Below are positions 14,955 through 23,557 of a DNA stretch of 64,000 nucleotides, in pieces. The notes beneath the pieces were generated by a model. It was not told the origin of the DNA and made no database searches. It worked only from the letters and a program-made list of their open reading frames with translations. Origin of the DNA: Streptomyces globosus (GTDB taxonomy: Bacteria > Actinomycetota > Actinomycetes > Streptomycetales > Streptomycetaceae); assembly GCF_003325375.1 (NCBI RefSeq), contig NZ_CP030862.1:4958501-5022500 (forward strand), read 5' to 3'. Numbering within the stretch: the stretch's first letter is position 1; each line of letters opens with the position of its first letter. The translations under genes and the position numbers were made by a program.

Positions 14955-16124
14955 TCACCGGAAGGCGTCGAGACCGGTGAGCGCCTTGCCCAGCACCAGC
15001 TGGTGCATCTCGACGGTGCCCTCGTAGGTGAGCACCGACTCCAGGTTGGTGGCGTGCCGCATGACGGGGTACTCCAGGGAGATCCCGTTCGCGCCGAGGA
15101 CCGTGCGCGCGGTGCGGCAGATCTCGATCGCCTCGCGGACGTTGTTGAGCTTGCCGAAACTGACCTGCTCCGGCCGCAGGGTGCCCGCGTCCATCCGCCG
15201 GCCCAGGTGGTGGGCGAGCAGGATGCCCTTGTGGAGCTCCAGCGCCATGTCCGCCAGCTTCGCCTGGGTGAGCTGGAACCCGCCGATGGGCCGGCCGAAC
15301 TGCTCGCGCGTCCTCGCGTAGTCCAGGGCCGCCTCGAAACTGGCGCGCGCCGCACCCATCGAGCCCCAGACGATCCCGTACCGCGCGTGGCTGAGGCAGC
15401 TCAGCGGCCCCTTCAGGCCCGCGACCCCCGGCAGCACCGCATCGGCCGGCAGCCGGACGTCGTCCATGACCAGTTCGCTCGTGACCGAGGCGCGCAGCGA
15501 CCACTTGTGCTTGATCTCGGGGGCGGAGAAGCCCGCGGAGTCGGTGGGCACCGCGAAGCCGCGGATCCCCTCGTCCGTCTGCGCCCAGACCACCGCGACC
15601 GAGGACACCGAGCCGTTGGTGATCCACATCTTGCGGCCGTTCAGGATCCAGTCCGTGCCGTCCCGCTTGGCGTGGGTGCGCATGGCCGCCGGGTCGGAGC
15701 CGACGTCGGGCTCGGTCAGGCCGAAGCAGCCGATCAGCTCGCCCGCCGCCATGCCGGGGAGCCAGCGCTGCTTCTGCTCCTCGGAGCCGTAGCGGTGGAT
15801 CGCGTACATGGCAAGGGAGCCCTGGACGGAGACCAGGGAGCGGATCCCGGAGTCGGCCGCCTCCAGTTCGAGGCAGGCGAGCCCGTACTGCACGGCGGTC
15901 GCGCCCGCGCAGCCGTACCCCTCCAGGGACATGCCGAGGGCGCCGAGCGCGCCGAGCTCGCGGGCGAGCTCCCGGATGCCGGGGAGTTCGCCGCGCTCGT
16001 ACCAGTCGGCGACGTACGGCAGGACCCGGTCGGCGGCCCATGCGCGGACCGTGTCGCGGACGGCGGCGTCCTCGGGGCTGAGGAGCTCGTCGAGGCCGAG
16101 CGGATCGGTGGGGACGAAGGACAC
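14955..16124 (-). CDS. Acyl-CoA dehydrogenase, glutaryl-CoA dehydrogenase-like
   Basis: A 389-residue FAD enzyme. It has the ACAD features GCFGLTEPDVGSDP, KMWITNG and the C-terminal LEYPVMRHATNLESVLTYEGT. Catalytic base Glu368 sits in TYEGTVEMHQLVLG, and Arg95 in SGIRSLVSVQGSL matches the substrate-carboxylate arginine of glutaryl-CoA dehydrogenase. This points to glutaryl-CoA to crotonyl-CoA (lysine/tryptophan breakdown) or a related dicarboxylyl-CoA. No electron-transfer flavoprotein or CoA ligase gene is adjacent, so it is probably transcribed alone. Confidence 0.88.
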   Translation of the reverse strand: MSFVPTDPLGLDELLSPEDAAVRDTVRAWAADRVLPYVADWYERGELPGIRELARELGALGALGMSLEGYGCAGATAVQYGLACLELEAADSGIRSLVSVQGSLAMYAIHRYGSEEQKQRWLPGMAAGELIGCFGLTEPDVGSDPAAMRTHAKRDGTDWILNGRKMWITNGSVSSVAVVWAQTDEGIRGFAVPTDSAGFSAPEIKHKWSLRASVTSELVMDDVRLPADAVLPGVAGLKGPLSCLSHARYGIVWGSMGAARASFEAALDYARTREQFGRPIGGFQLTQAKLADMALELHKGILLAHHLGRRMDAGTLRPEQVSFGKLNNVREAIEICRTARTVLGANGISLEYPVMRHATNLESVLTYEGTVEMHQLVLGKALTGLDAFR

Positions 16125-16227
16125 GGGGCCTCCCGGCGGACCTGGGGGTGAACCTAGCGGTGCTAGTTTGTCGCCGCGGCGGGCGCCGGTCCACCCCCCG
16201 CCTGCCGGGTCGGACGGCGCCGGGTGG

Positions 16228-17949
16228 TCAGACGGCCTTGGCCGTGGGGCGGTCCTCGGCGTCTGCCGTGTCTGCCGTGCCTGCCGTGTCTGCTGCGCCG
16301 GCCGCGTCCACCGGGCCCGCCTGGGCCGGCAGCGGCACGGGGGCGGCGGCGCCCGCGGTGTCGGTCTCGTCCCCTCCGGCGCAGTCCATGGCGCGCGGCA
16401 GCTTCAGCGCCATCAGCGCCCCGGCGAGCAGCAGGCCGGCGCTGACGACGAGCGTGATGTGCAGCCCGTGGACGAACGAGTGCCGGGCGGCCGCGTACAG
16501 CGCCTCGCCCGCGGCCCCGCCGAGGTCCCCCGCGATCTGGTAGGCCTCCCCCAGCGAGTTGGCGGCGCCCCGCGCCTCCTGCGGCGGCACCCCGGGCACG
16601 TCGAGCAGCCCCGGCGCGTACGCCGCGTTCATCACGCTGCCGAGGAGGGCGATGCCCATGCCCGCGCCGAACTGGTAGGAGGTCTCGCCTATGGAGGCCG
16701 CCCCGCCGGCGGTCTCGGCGGGCGCCTCGCTCAGCATCGACTCGTACGCGGCGAACAGCGTCGTCTGGAGCCCGAAGCCGAGCAGCACGAAGCCGGCGGT
16801 GAGGAGCACGGGCCGGTCGTGCTGGCCCATGAGGGTCAGCAGCAGCACGGCGAAGGCCGTCAGCAGGAAGCCGAGCGAGACCATCGTGCGGGGGCCGATC
16901 CGGGCCAGGGTGTAGGAGCCGGTGGCGCCCGCGGCCATCGCCGCGAAGGTCAGCGGGAGCAGCCGGAGCCCGGTTTCGAGCGGGCTGAGCCCCAGGACGA
17001 GCTGGAGGTACTGGACGGCGAGCAGTTCCAGTCCGACCAGGGCGAGCATGGCGAGGACGATGCACCCGACGGAGGTGGAGAAGGCGGCGCGGGCGAACAT
17101 CCGCATGTCGATCAGCGGGTGTGCGAGGCGCCTCTGGCGGCGGGTGAAGAGGACGAGCAGGAGGATGCCGAGGAGGAGCGGTACGAGGCATTCGGCGTCG
17201 AGGAGCCGGCGCTCGGCTCCGAGCCGCTTGACGCCGAGGACGACGCCGAGGACGCCGCCCGCGGCCATGAGCGCGCCGAGCACGTCCCACGGCCCGTCGG
17301 CGGCGCCCTTCGACTCGGGGAGCAGCCACCGTCCGAGCGGCAGGATCAGGGCCATCAGCGGGATGTTGATGAGGAAGACCGAGCCCCACCAGAAGTGCTC
17401 GATGAGGAAGCCGCCGAGGACGGGGCCGCCGGCCGCGCCGATGGCGGCGACGGCGGTCCAGATCCCGATGGCGAGGGCGCGCTCGCGGCGGTCGGGGAAG
17501 ACCTGGCGCAGGATCGACAGCGTCGCCGGCATGATCATGGCGCCGCCTACGCCGAGGAGGGCGCGGGCGGCGATCAGGACCTGGGCGTGGTCGGCGAAGG
17601 CGGCGACGGCCGAGGCGGCGCCGAACAGGCCGTAGCCGAGCAGGAGTATCCGGCGGCGGCCGATCCGGTCGCCGAGGGTGCCGAAGAGGATCAGCAGGGC
17701 GGCGCAGACGAGCGGGTAGGCGTCGACGATCCACAGCAGCTCGATGGGGCCGGGGCGCAGGTCCTCGGTCACGGCGGGGACGGCGACGTGCAGGATCGTC
17801 GCGTCGAGCGCGACGAGGACCAGGCTGACGCAGAGGACCGCGAGGACGAGCCACCGGTTCGTTCCGCCGGAGGCGGCCCGGAGCCGGTTGCGGAGGGGTC
17901 CTCTGTCGGTGTCGGCGATCCTGCGGCCGGCCGCGTTGGTCCCCGACAT
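16228..17949 (-). CDS. MFS drug exporter, DHA2 (14-helix) family
   Basis: A 573-residue transporter. ATG at 17949 has GGGAGG eight bases upstream; longer in-frame readings lack this. It has about 14 hydrophobic helices, motif A in the loop GTLGDRIGRRRILLLG, and motif C-like GGPVLGGFL in helix 5, typical of EmrB/QacA proton antiporters. The last ~60 residues are an Ala/Asp-rich hydrophilic tail (DTAGAA, DTADAED). The likely role is efflux of hydrophobic drugs or of a natural product; no regulator gene is adjacent. Confidence 0.9.
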   Translation of the reverse strand: MSGTNAAGRRIADTDRGPLRNRLRAASGGTNRWLVLAVLCVSLVLVALDATILHVAVPAVTEDLRPGPIELLWIVDAYPLVCAALLILFGTLGDRIGRRRILLLGYGLFGAASAVAAFADHAQVLIAARALLGVGGAMIMPATLSILRQVFPDRRERALAIGIWTAVAAIGAAGGPVLGGFLIEHFWWGSVFLINIPLMALILPLGRWLLPESKGAADGPWDVLGALMAAGGVLGVVLGVKRLGAERRLLDAECLVPLLLGILLLVLFTRRQRRLAHPLIDMRMFARAAFSTSVGCIVLAMLALVGLELLAVQYLQLVLGLSPLETGLRLLPLTFAAMAAGATGSYTLARIGPRTMVSLGFLLTAFAVLLLTLMGQHDRPVLLTAGFVLLGFGLQTTLFAAYESMLSEAPAETAGGAASIGETSYQFGAGMGIALLGSVMNAAYAPGLLDVPGVPPQEARGAANSLGEAYQIAGDLGGAAGEALYAAARHSFVHGLHITLVVSAGLLLAGALMALKLPRAMDCAGGDETDTAGAAAPVPLPAQAGPVDAAGAADTAGTADTADAEDRPTAKAV

Positions 17950-18243
17950 GCATGTACCTCCCAGATGAATCGCTCGCACCCGGTGGACCGGTGTTCTCGG
18001 CGGGCCGCGGCGGCGGTGTGCGGTGCGGCGCCCTGCGGGTCCGGCGGCGACGTGCGAGTGAAGGGTCAGCGTACGCGAGTTCGCCCATGCCACACGTGGT
18101 CAAGCTCTCATCGCGGCGGCGGCCTCCCTGTGGCGTGCGCCACTCGCCCCACCCCCTTCCGGCAGCTGCCCTTCCCCGGCGTACACGCGTCGTGACGGTC
18201 CGTGGTTCTGCGCCGGTCGGCGGTCACGGCCCTGCGGATAATC

Positions 18244-19389
18244 ATGCCTGTGGAAGATCTTGGATGGCGCCGGGCCGCGCCTGCCCTGGCGGTCTACGCG
18301 GCGGTCCGGCTGCTCGGTGCGGCCGTTCTGTACGGGTGGGGCGCCGCCGTCGGCAGCAGTGCGCACACGCTGCTGTCGGCGCGGTGGGACTCGCTGTGGT
18401 ACGCCCGCATCGCGGCGGAGGGCTACGGGTACGAGGTGGTCCTGCCGAACGGGGACGTGCACGCGAACCTGGCGTTCTTCCCGCTGCTTCCGTGGCTGGA
18501 GCGGCTGGTGTCGGGGGCGACGGGGCTGGGGTACGGCTCGGCGGGCCTGGCCGTGTCGGCGGTGGCGGGTCTCGCGGCGGCGTGGGGGATCTTCGCGGTG
18601 GCCGGGGCGGTGTGCCGGGAGCGGTGGCCGGAGGCGGACGCCCGGCGGGTCGGGGTGTGGGCGGTCGCGGTGTGGGCGGCGCTGCCGGTGGGCGTCGTGC
18701 AGTCGATGGCGTACAGCGAGGCGCTGTTCACGGCGCTGGCGGCATGGGCGCTGTACGCGGTCCTGCGCGGGTGGTGGCCGGCGGCGGGCCTGCTCGCGGC
18801 GGGGGCGGGGCTGACCCGCCCGGTCGGCGCCGCCGTCGTGGCGGCGGTGTGGGTGGCGGCGGCCCTGGCGTGGCGGCGCGGCGGGCGGTCGTGGCGGATC
18901 GCGGCGGGGGCGGCCCTGGCTCCGGCGGGGGCGGCGGCGTACGTGGTGTGGGTGGGTGCGTTCACCGGTGAGGGGCTGCTCGGGTACCTGCGGGTGCAGG
19001 AGGGCTGGGGCAACGGCTTCGACGGGGGGCTGGCCTTCGCCCGGTTCGCCGCGGCCATGCTGGCCGAGGGGCCCGGTCCGGCCGCGGCGGGGCTGGCTTT
19101 GGGCGGGGGCGTTCTGCTGGTGCTGTGGCTGTACGCGCTGTGCGTACGGCAGCGGCAGCCCGCCCCGCTGCTCGTCTACACGGGGATCGTGGTCGCGCTG
19201 GCGCTGGGCGCGTCGGGGTACTTCGGCTCGAAGCCGCGGCTGCTGCTGCCGGCGTTCCCGCTGCTGTTCCCGGCGGCCCTCGCGCTGGCCCGGTGGCGGC
19301 CGGGGCGGGCGGCGGCGCTGCTGGGGGCGGCGGCGCTGGTGTCGGCGGCGTACGGGGCGTTCTGGCTGAACGGCTCGGGACCGCCGTAG
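18244..19389 (+). CDS. PIG-V-like GT-C mannosyltransferase, membrane
   Basis: A 381-residue integral membrane protein with about ten helices. The first outer loop holds SARWDSLWYARIAAEGYGY, the Asp motif of GT-C enzymes of the PIG-V type, and TRPVGAA occurs near residue 200. In actinobacteria such proteins move mannose from a polyprenyl-phosphate sugar onto lipids or exported proteins. ATG at 18244 is chosen; an upstream start at 18202 would add 14 residues. The acceptor is unknown. Confidence 0.75.
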   Translation: MPVEDLGWRRAAPALAVYAAVRLLGAAVLYGWGAAVGSSAHTLLSARWDSLWYARIAAEGYGYEVVLPNGDVHANLAFFPLLPWLERLVSGATGLGYGSAGLAVSAVAGLAAAWGIFAVAGAVCRERWPEADARRVGVWAVAVWAALPVGVVQSMAYSEALFTALAAWALYAVLRGWWPAAGLLAAGAGLTRPVGAAVVAAVWVAAALAWRRGGRSWRIAAGAALAPAGAAAYVVWVGAFTGEGLLGYLRVQEGWGNGFDGGLAFARFAAAMLAEGPGPAAAGLALGGGVLLVLWLYALCVRQRQPAPLLVYTGIVVALALGASGYFGSKPRLLLPAFPLLFPAALALARWRPGRAAALLGAAALVSAAYGAFWLNGSGPP

Positions 19390-19606
19390 CGGCGCAGGCG
19401 GCGGATGCCCTTACGCCTCGGGCGGAAAGGAATTGGACCGCCGAGATAAAGACCGTGTAAGCGGTGCGAATGAATGGCCGCACCAAAGAGCCGGATGCGC
19501 CAACTAATGCCTTAATCCCAGGAATTACGCACCGCGTGAGACCAACTCCACATCACATGGTCATCACAAACCCGGTGATTCGACCGGGCTGCACAGCGGC
19601 GCGCGG

Positions 19607-19612
19607 TAACGT
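19607..19612 (+). promoter_or_regulatory. -10 box of a probable leaderless transcript
   Basis: TAACGT (TANNNT) ends seven bases before the GTG at 19620, and no ribosome site is present. The upstream 200 bp is unusually AT-rich for this window. Confidence 0.45.
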
Positions 19613-19619
19613 CGATTGA

Positions 19620-20705
19620 GTGCGTACCGACCAAATCCTGACCCGGCTGGAGCGGGTGTTCGCCCGACTGGACCGGGAACCCGAGCGGCCGGCTCATCTG
19701 CAAACACCGCGGATGAGCCGGCATCGCGTCGTGCTCCTCGGATCGACCTTCGCGTTCTACCTCGCGATCGTGGTGGCCGTCCTGACCACGTCCTGGCTCG
19801 TCCGCCTCGACTGGCAGGTGATGTTCTTCCGGCCCTACGAGCAGTGGCCGCAGCTGCACGCCTTCCTCGACTACCTCGTCGTGCTGGGCCAGCGCGGACC
19901 CACCGCGGTCATGGTCGCCGCGTGGCTGGGCTGGCGCTCCTGGCGGCAGCACACGCTCCGCCCGCTGATCACCCTCGGCGTGGCGCTGCTCCTGCTGAAC
20001 GTGACGGTGGGCTCCGTCAAACTCGGCCTCGGCCGGCTCGGCCCGCACTACGCCACCACGATCGGCTCGGCCGAACTCTTCGCCGGCGGCGACATATTCC
20101 CTTCCGGGCACACCGCCAACGCCGTCGTGACGTGGGGCATCCTCGCCTACCTGGCCTCGACCGTGACCACCCGGCGCGTACTGTCCATCGTCTCCGCGGT
20201 GGTCTCGCTGAGCGTCGGCGCCACCACGGTCTACCTCGGCACCCACTGGGTCAGCGACGTGCTGCTCGGCTGGTCCGCGGGCCTGCTGATCATGCTGGCG
20301 CTGCCCTGGTTCGAGCCGCTGATCGCCGGCGTCGAGGCCTGGGTGTTCGCCAAGCGCGAGGCGATGCGCCGCCGCGTGGAGGCCGGGACGCTGCCCGCGC
20401 CGGTCGCCGCGATGCTCGTGCCGCTGCTGTCCGCCGGGGGCAAGTGGCGGCCTCCGGCCCCGGCGGGCGCCCCGGCTCCGGCCGCTGCCGCCACTCCGGC
20501 CCCGGTGCCCGCCCAGACGGCCGCGGCGGCCGCAGCCACCGGGCACACGGCGCTCGCCCGGCCGACCGCGCACCTGTCGGGCCGGCCGCACCTGGTCCGG
20601 CCCGAGCGCCTGCCGGGGGCCCCGGCCGGCTCCCGCCGCCCGGCCCACGGCGACCGGGCGGGCGCCGCCCGCGCTGCCGCCCGCCCGGCCGCGGGCGGCA
20701 GCTGA
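19620..20705 (+). CDS. PAP2-family phosphatase, membrane
   Basis: A 361-residue lipid or polyprenyl-pyrophosphate phosphatase. The three PAP2 motifs are present: KLGLGRLGP (Lys134), PSGH at 161-164 (His164) and GTHWVSDV (His209, Asp213). Five or six membrane helices occupy ~38-250. The C-terminal ~100 residues are an Ala/Pro-rich cytoplasmic tail. Likely substrates are phosphatidic acid or undecaprenyl pyrophosphate. The preceding mannosyltransferase also uses polyprenyl carriers, so a shared envelope role is possible, but the 230-bp gap argues for separate promoters. Confidence 0.88.
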   Translation: MRTDQILTRLERVFARLDREPERPAHLQTPRMSRHRVVLLGSTFAFYLAIVVAVLTTSWLVRLDWQVMFFRPYEQWPQLHAFLDYLVVLGQRGPTAVMVAAWLGWRSWRQHTLRPLITLGVALLLLNVTVGSVKLGLGRLGPHYATTIGSAELFAGGDIFPSGHTANAVVTWGILAYLASTVTTRRVLSIVSAVVSLSVGATTVYLGTHWVSDVLLGWSAGLLIMLALPWFEPLIAGVEAWVFAKREAMRRRVEAGTLPAPVAAMLVPLLSAGGKWRPPAPAGAPAPAAAATPAPVPAQTAAAAAATGHTALARPTAHLSGRPHLVRPERLPGAPAGSRRPAHGDRAGAARAAARPAAGGS

Positions 20706-20777
20706 CGGAACCGGCCCGGACCACCGGGCACGAGGGCCCGCGCGGGGCGGTACGCACCACCCCAGCCCGCGCGGGAG

Positions 20778-20811
20778 CGAGGCGGGCCGGAGCCGCATCC
20801 GGCCCGCCTCG
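20778..20811 (+). terminator. Terminator of the PAP2 gene
   Basis: A 13-bp perfect stem (20778-20790 and 20799-20811) with an 8-nt loop. It lies in the 380-bp gap 20706-21085 between convergent genes; the rest of the gap shows no coding bias. Confidence 0.7.
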
Positions 20812-21085
20812 GCCGTTCCCGGAGCCCGGGCGTCAGCGCCGCGCCCGGCCGTTCGTCCGTACCGGGTCACGCTTGTGTCACGGAATGTCGACAGTTTTAC
20901 GGGTCGTCAGACTTCCCCCGATCGCCGCAGGAAGACCGCCCCGAACCGGCCCCCGCCATTGTTTATCCGGCGCGCCGCCGCATCCGCGGGAGGCCCGCTT
21001 TCGTATTCCGTTCGAGTGTCCGCGAATTCGGCGGCGGTATTGTGCGCGGCGGCCTGCGGCGCACCGCCGGGGCGTTCCGGTTCGC

Positions 21086-21826
21086 TTACGCCTTCTCCGC
21101 CGGAGCGGTTGCCGCGGACCCGGCCGGCACCGGCTGCGGACTCTGCCCGTCCGCCGCTTCGGAACTCGTTCCGGGGCCGCCCGGAACGGCCGACGGAGGC
21201 CGTTCCACAGGCGCCGACGGCGCCGGACGCGGCGGCGGGAGGACCAGCAGGAGGCCGACGGCGAGCGCCTCCGGACGCGGCCCGACCACTGCCCGGTTGG
21301 CCTCGTACAGCGCCTGTGCGCCGCCCTCGACACGCCGCTTGCGGGCGATCCCCGCCAGCGTGTCCCCGGCTCGCACCACGTGCATCCGCCCGGCCAGCCC
21401 GTACCGCCGCGCGCATACCGGCCAGGCCTCCCAGCCCTGCTCGGCGAGCACTTCCTCCGCCACCGCGATCTGCTGCTCCCGCGTCGCCAGGTCCGCGCGC
21501 GGCGCATGGGCGAGGCCCCCGTACTCCTCCCACGTCGACTGCCGGAACTGCAGCCCCCCGTAGAAGCCGTTGCCCGTGTCGATCGCCCACCGCCCGCTGC
21601 TCTCGCAGTCGGCCACGCAGTCCCAGGGCCATTCCCCGCCCGGCCCGCAGTCCCCCGGCCCGCTGCCGACGGTCCCCGGCGAGCCGGGGTGCGCGGCGGC
21701 GGCGGGGCCGGGCGCCGGCGGAGGAGGGGCCGCGCCGGCTCCCGGGGGGAGTACGAGGACGAGAGCCAGCGCGGCGGCGGCTGCGGCCGCCGCTGCGGCG
21801 GCCCGCCGGATCCGGGGGTCGGGCAC
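21086..21826 (-). CDS. Resuscitation-promoting factor-like muralytic enzyme with LysM
   Basis: A 246-residue exported enzyme. A hydrophobic Ala-rich signal segment (~8-32) and a Pro/Ala linker lead to an Rpf/transglycosylase-like domain (~66-142) with WDCVADCESSGRW; Glu75 is the catalytic acid and the cysteines flank it as in Rpf. A LysM domain (~149-198, HVVRAGDTLAGIA) binds peptidoglycan, and a Pro/Ser tail ends the protein. Rpf enzymes cleave peptidoglycan during spore germination and regrowth. GTG at 21826 has no ribosome site. I looked for a c-di-AMP (ydaO) riboswitch in the 298-bp upstream gap and could not support one. Confidence 0.88.
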   Translation of the reverse strand: MPDPRIRRAAAAAAAAAAALALVLVLPPGAGAAPPPPAPGPAAAAHPGSPGTVGSGPGDCGPGGEWPWDCVADCESSGRWAIDTGNGFYGGLQFRQSTWEEYGGLAHAPRADLATREQQIAVAEEVLAEQGWEAWPVCARRYGLAGRMHVVRAGDTLAGIARKRRVEGGAQALYEANRAVVGPRPEALAVGLLLVLPPPRPAPSAPVERPPSAVPGGPGTSSEAADGQSPQPVPAGSAATAPAEKA

Positions 21827-22124
21827 CGGGCCACGCTACGCAGCCCGTCGGAGCCCGCCTCCCGCGCCACGCGGCCTGTCCGATACCCCACCCGGTCGGC
21901 GGACGCGCCCCCTTCCCTGGAAACGGCCATGACCGGACACCAACTGGACATGAAACGGCATCTGTTGGCACCGAACCGAAGCCCCGGTCGGGCCCTTCAC
22001 CCCTCTGGCCGCCAGGTTCGATTCCGTTCCCCCGGACGGCGTGACCCCGGCCGCCGATCCGCCGTTGATCCCGGCAGGCCGGGAACCGCCCGGCCCCCGC
22101 TCGCCTAGCCCGAGGAGCCACCCC

Positions 22125-22940
22125 GTGCCCCGCATGCTCGACGTCAGTGATGAGGTACGTGCCGAGATCGGTGACGAAGAAGCCGAGAGGCTGCTCACCG
22201 GCGACGACGCACCGCGCAGCTACGACTGCACCTCCTGCCGCACCCCCGGGGACCCCGAGACCGACCCCACGAGCACCGTCCTGTTCGTCGGCGACGAGAC
22301 CGCCGTCCTCGCCTTCGCGCACGCCGGCTGCATCCCCTCCCAGGTCGTGTCGGTCTCCGAGGAGCAGCTCCAGGGCGCCGTCCGCAGCATCACCGGCGAC
22401 AGCCCCGCCCCCGAGGCCCCCGCCGCCGGCGGCGCCGTCCCGCAGAGCGTCCCCGGCGGCCAGGCCGTCCTCGGCATCACCAGCGGTCTCGTCCTGATCG
22501 GCGGCGAACTGCACCCGGCCCTCGTGGTCGAGCCGACCGCGCCGATCGCCCGCCCCGGCACCACCGGCCCGGGCGACGACTTCCTGCCGCTCCTGATCGA
22601 GCAGGGCTTCATCCCGGTCACCGACACCGCCGAGCTGCCCACCCCGCTGGCCGGCTGGTCGGTGCTGCTCGCCGCGGGCCAGCTGCACGCCGTGCTCCAG
22701 CCGGGCGCCGACGGCTCCGGCCCCGTCGCCTGGTGGCAGGCGCACCAGGCCCTGTCGGTCACCGAGGGGTGGCGGGCCGCCGTCAACAAGTCCCAGCGCG
22801 TCCTCGTCTACGCGGCACCCGTCGGCTCCATCGGCCAGCAGCCGCGGGAGGACCTCCTGCGGGACGCCCTCGACAAGGCCGCCGCGGCCGGCAAGCTGGT
22901 GGCCGCCTCGATGCCGCTGGCGGGCACCCCGGGCGCCTGA
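22125..22940 (+). CDS. Conserved hypothetical protein
   Basis: A 271-residue soluble protein I do not recognise beyond being of a Streptomyces type. GTG at 22125 has GAGGAG eight bases upstream. The N-terminal half contains DCTSCRTPGD and a FVGDETAVLAFAHAGC segment, a cysteine arrangement that could bind metal; after a Pro/Ala linker the second half alternates strands and helices (LGITSGLVLIGGELHPALVVEP, GWSVLLAAGQLHAVLQPGA) and looks like two repeats of one small domain. It has its own terminator. Confidence 0.7.
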   Translation: MPRMLDVSDEVRAEIGDEEAERLLTGDDAPRSYDCTSCRTPGDPETDPTSTVLFVGDETAVLAFAHAGCIPSQVVSVSEEQLQGAVRSITGDSPAPEAPAAGGAVPQSVPGGQAVLGITSGLVLIGGELHPALVVEPTAPIARPGTTGPGDDFLPLLIEQGFIPVTDTAELPTPLAGWSVLLAAGQLHAVLQPGADGSGPVAWWQAHQALSVTEGWRAAVNKSQRVLVYAAPVGSIGQQPREDLLRDALDKAAAAGKLVAASMPLAGTPGA

Positions 22941-22998
22941 CGGGAAGCAGGCCCGGAGCGACCGTCCCACCCCTCACGAGGGGGCGGGACGGCGCACG

Positions 22999-23037
22999 TC
23001 GCCGGGGGTGTGCGGGCCGCCCGCACACCCCCGGCGA
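22999..23037 (+). terminator. Terminator, 18-bp stem
   Basis: Arms 22999-23016 and 23020-23037 are fully complementary with a 3-nt loop, 60 bp after the upstream stop codon. Confidence 0.75.
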
Positions 23038-23095
23038 TCTGCGTTTCCTGCCCCTCCGCCCGCATCCGCAGGGCCCCGGGGTCGTTGGCTGATAC

Positions 23096-23545
23096 GTGCA
23101 TTCATACGACCCCTCCCGCGCCTCTGCCCCTACCAGCAGCATCTCCCGGATGCGCCCCGTACAGGACCGGGACGGCGCTCCGGCCGCCTCGCACACCCCC
23201 ATCTACGACACGCTGTGCTCGGAGTACCTGCGGGCCTTCCGGGCGCTGCCCGGCGACCGCTCCGGCGAGGAGGACCTCGCCTTCACGGGGTTCTCGTACG
23301 GCGGCTCCCACCTCGCCGGCACCGGTTCCTACGGGGCCGGCTGGAGCGGCTCCGGATGGCAGCCGGAGCCGTGGCAGCCGCCGTACGCGCCCGTGCCGGC
23401 CCCGGCCGCGCCGCAGCCCTCGTACGCGTACGCAGGCGGCTCCGCGGGCACCGGCTCCGCCGCATACGCCGGCGGGCGGCAGCACCAGCCCGGGATGCAG
23501 CACATCCCGGCGGCCCTGCCGCCCGCCCCGCGCCGGGGCTACTGA
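23096..23545 (+). CDS. Small Gly/Ser/Tyr-rich hypothetical protein
   Basis: A 149-residue protein. Its recognisable core is TPIYDTLCSEYLRAFRALPGDRSGEEDLAFTGF (written here only as landmarks TPIYDTL, YLRAFRALPGD and FTGFSYGG), a motif seen in small Streptomyces proteins of the DUF6643 kind (weak recall). The rest is low-complexity Gly/Ser/Tyr/Pro sequence, probably disordered. GTG at 23096 has no clear ribosome site; ATG at 23150 would keep the core. It converges on der with a 12-bp gap. Confidence 0.55.
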   Translation: MHSYDPSRASAPTSSISRMRPVQDRDGAPAASHTPIYDTLCSEYLRAFRALPGDRSGEEDLAFTGFSYGGSHLAGTGSYGAGWSGSGWQPEPWQPPYAPVPAPAAPQPSYAYAGGSAGTGSAAYAGGRQHQPGMQHIPAALPPAPRRGY

Positions 23546-23557
23546 CCCCCGGCGGCG

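Noticed and set aside
21827..22124. A ydaO (c-di-AMP) riboswitch upstream of the Rpf-like gene
   Set aside because: Rpf genes in Streptomyces often carry one, and a GGGGTGAA stretch is present, but the other conserved helices and loops could not be found.
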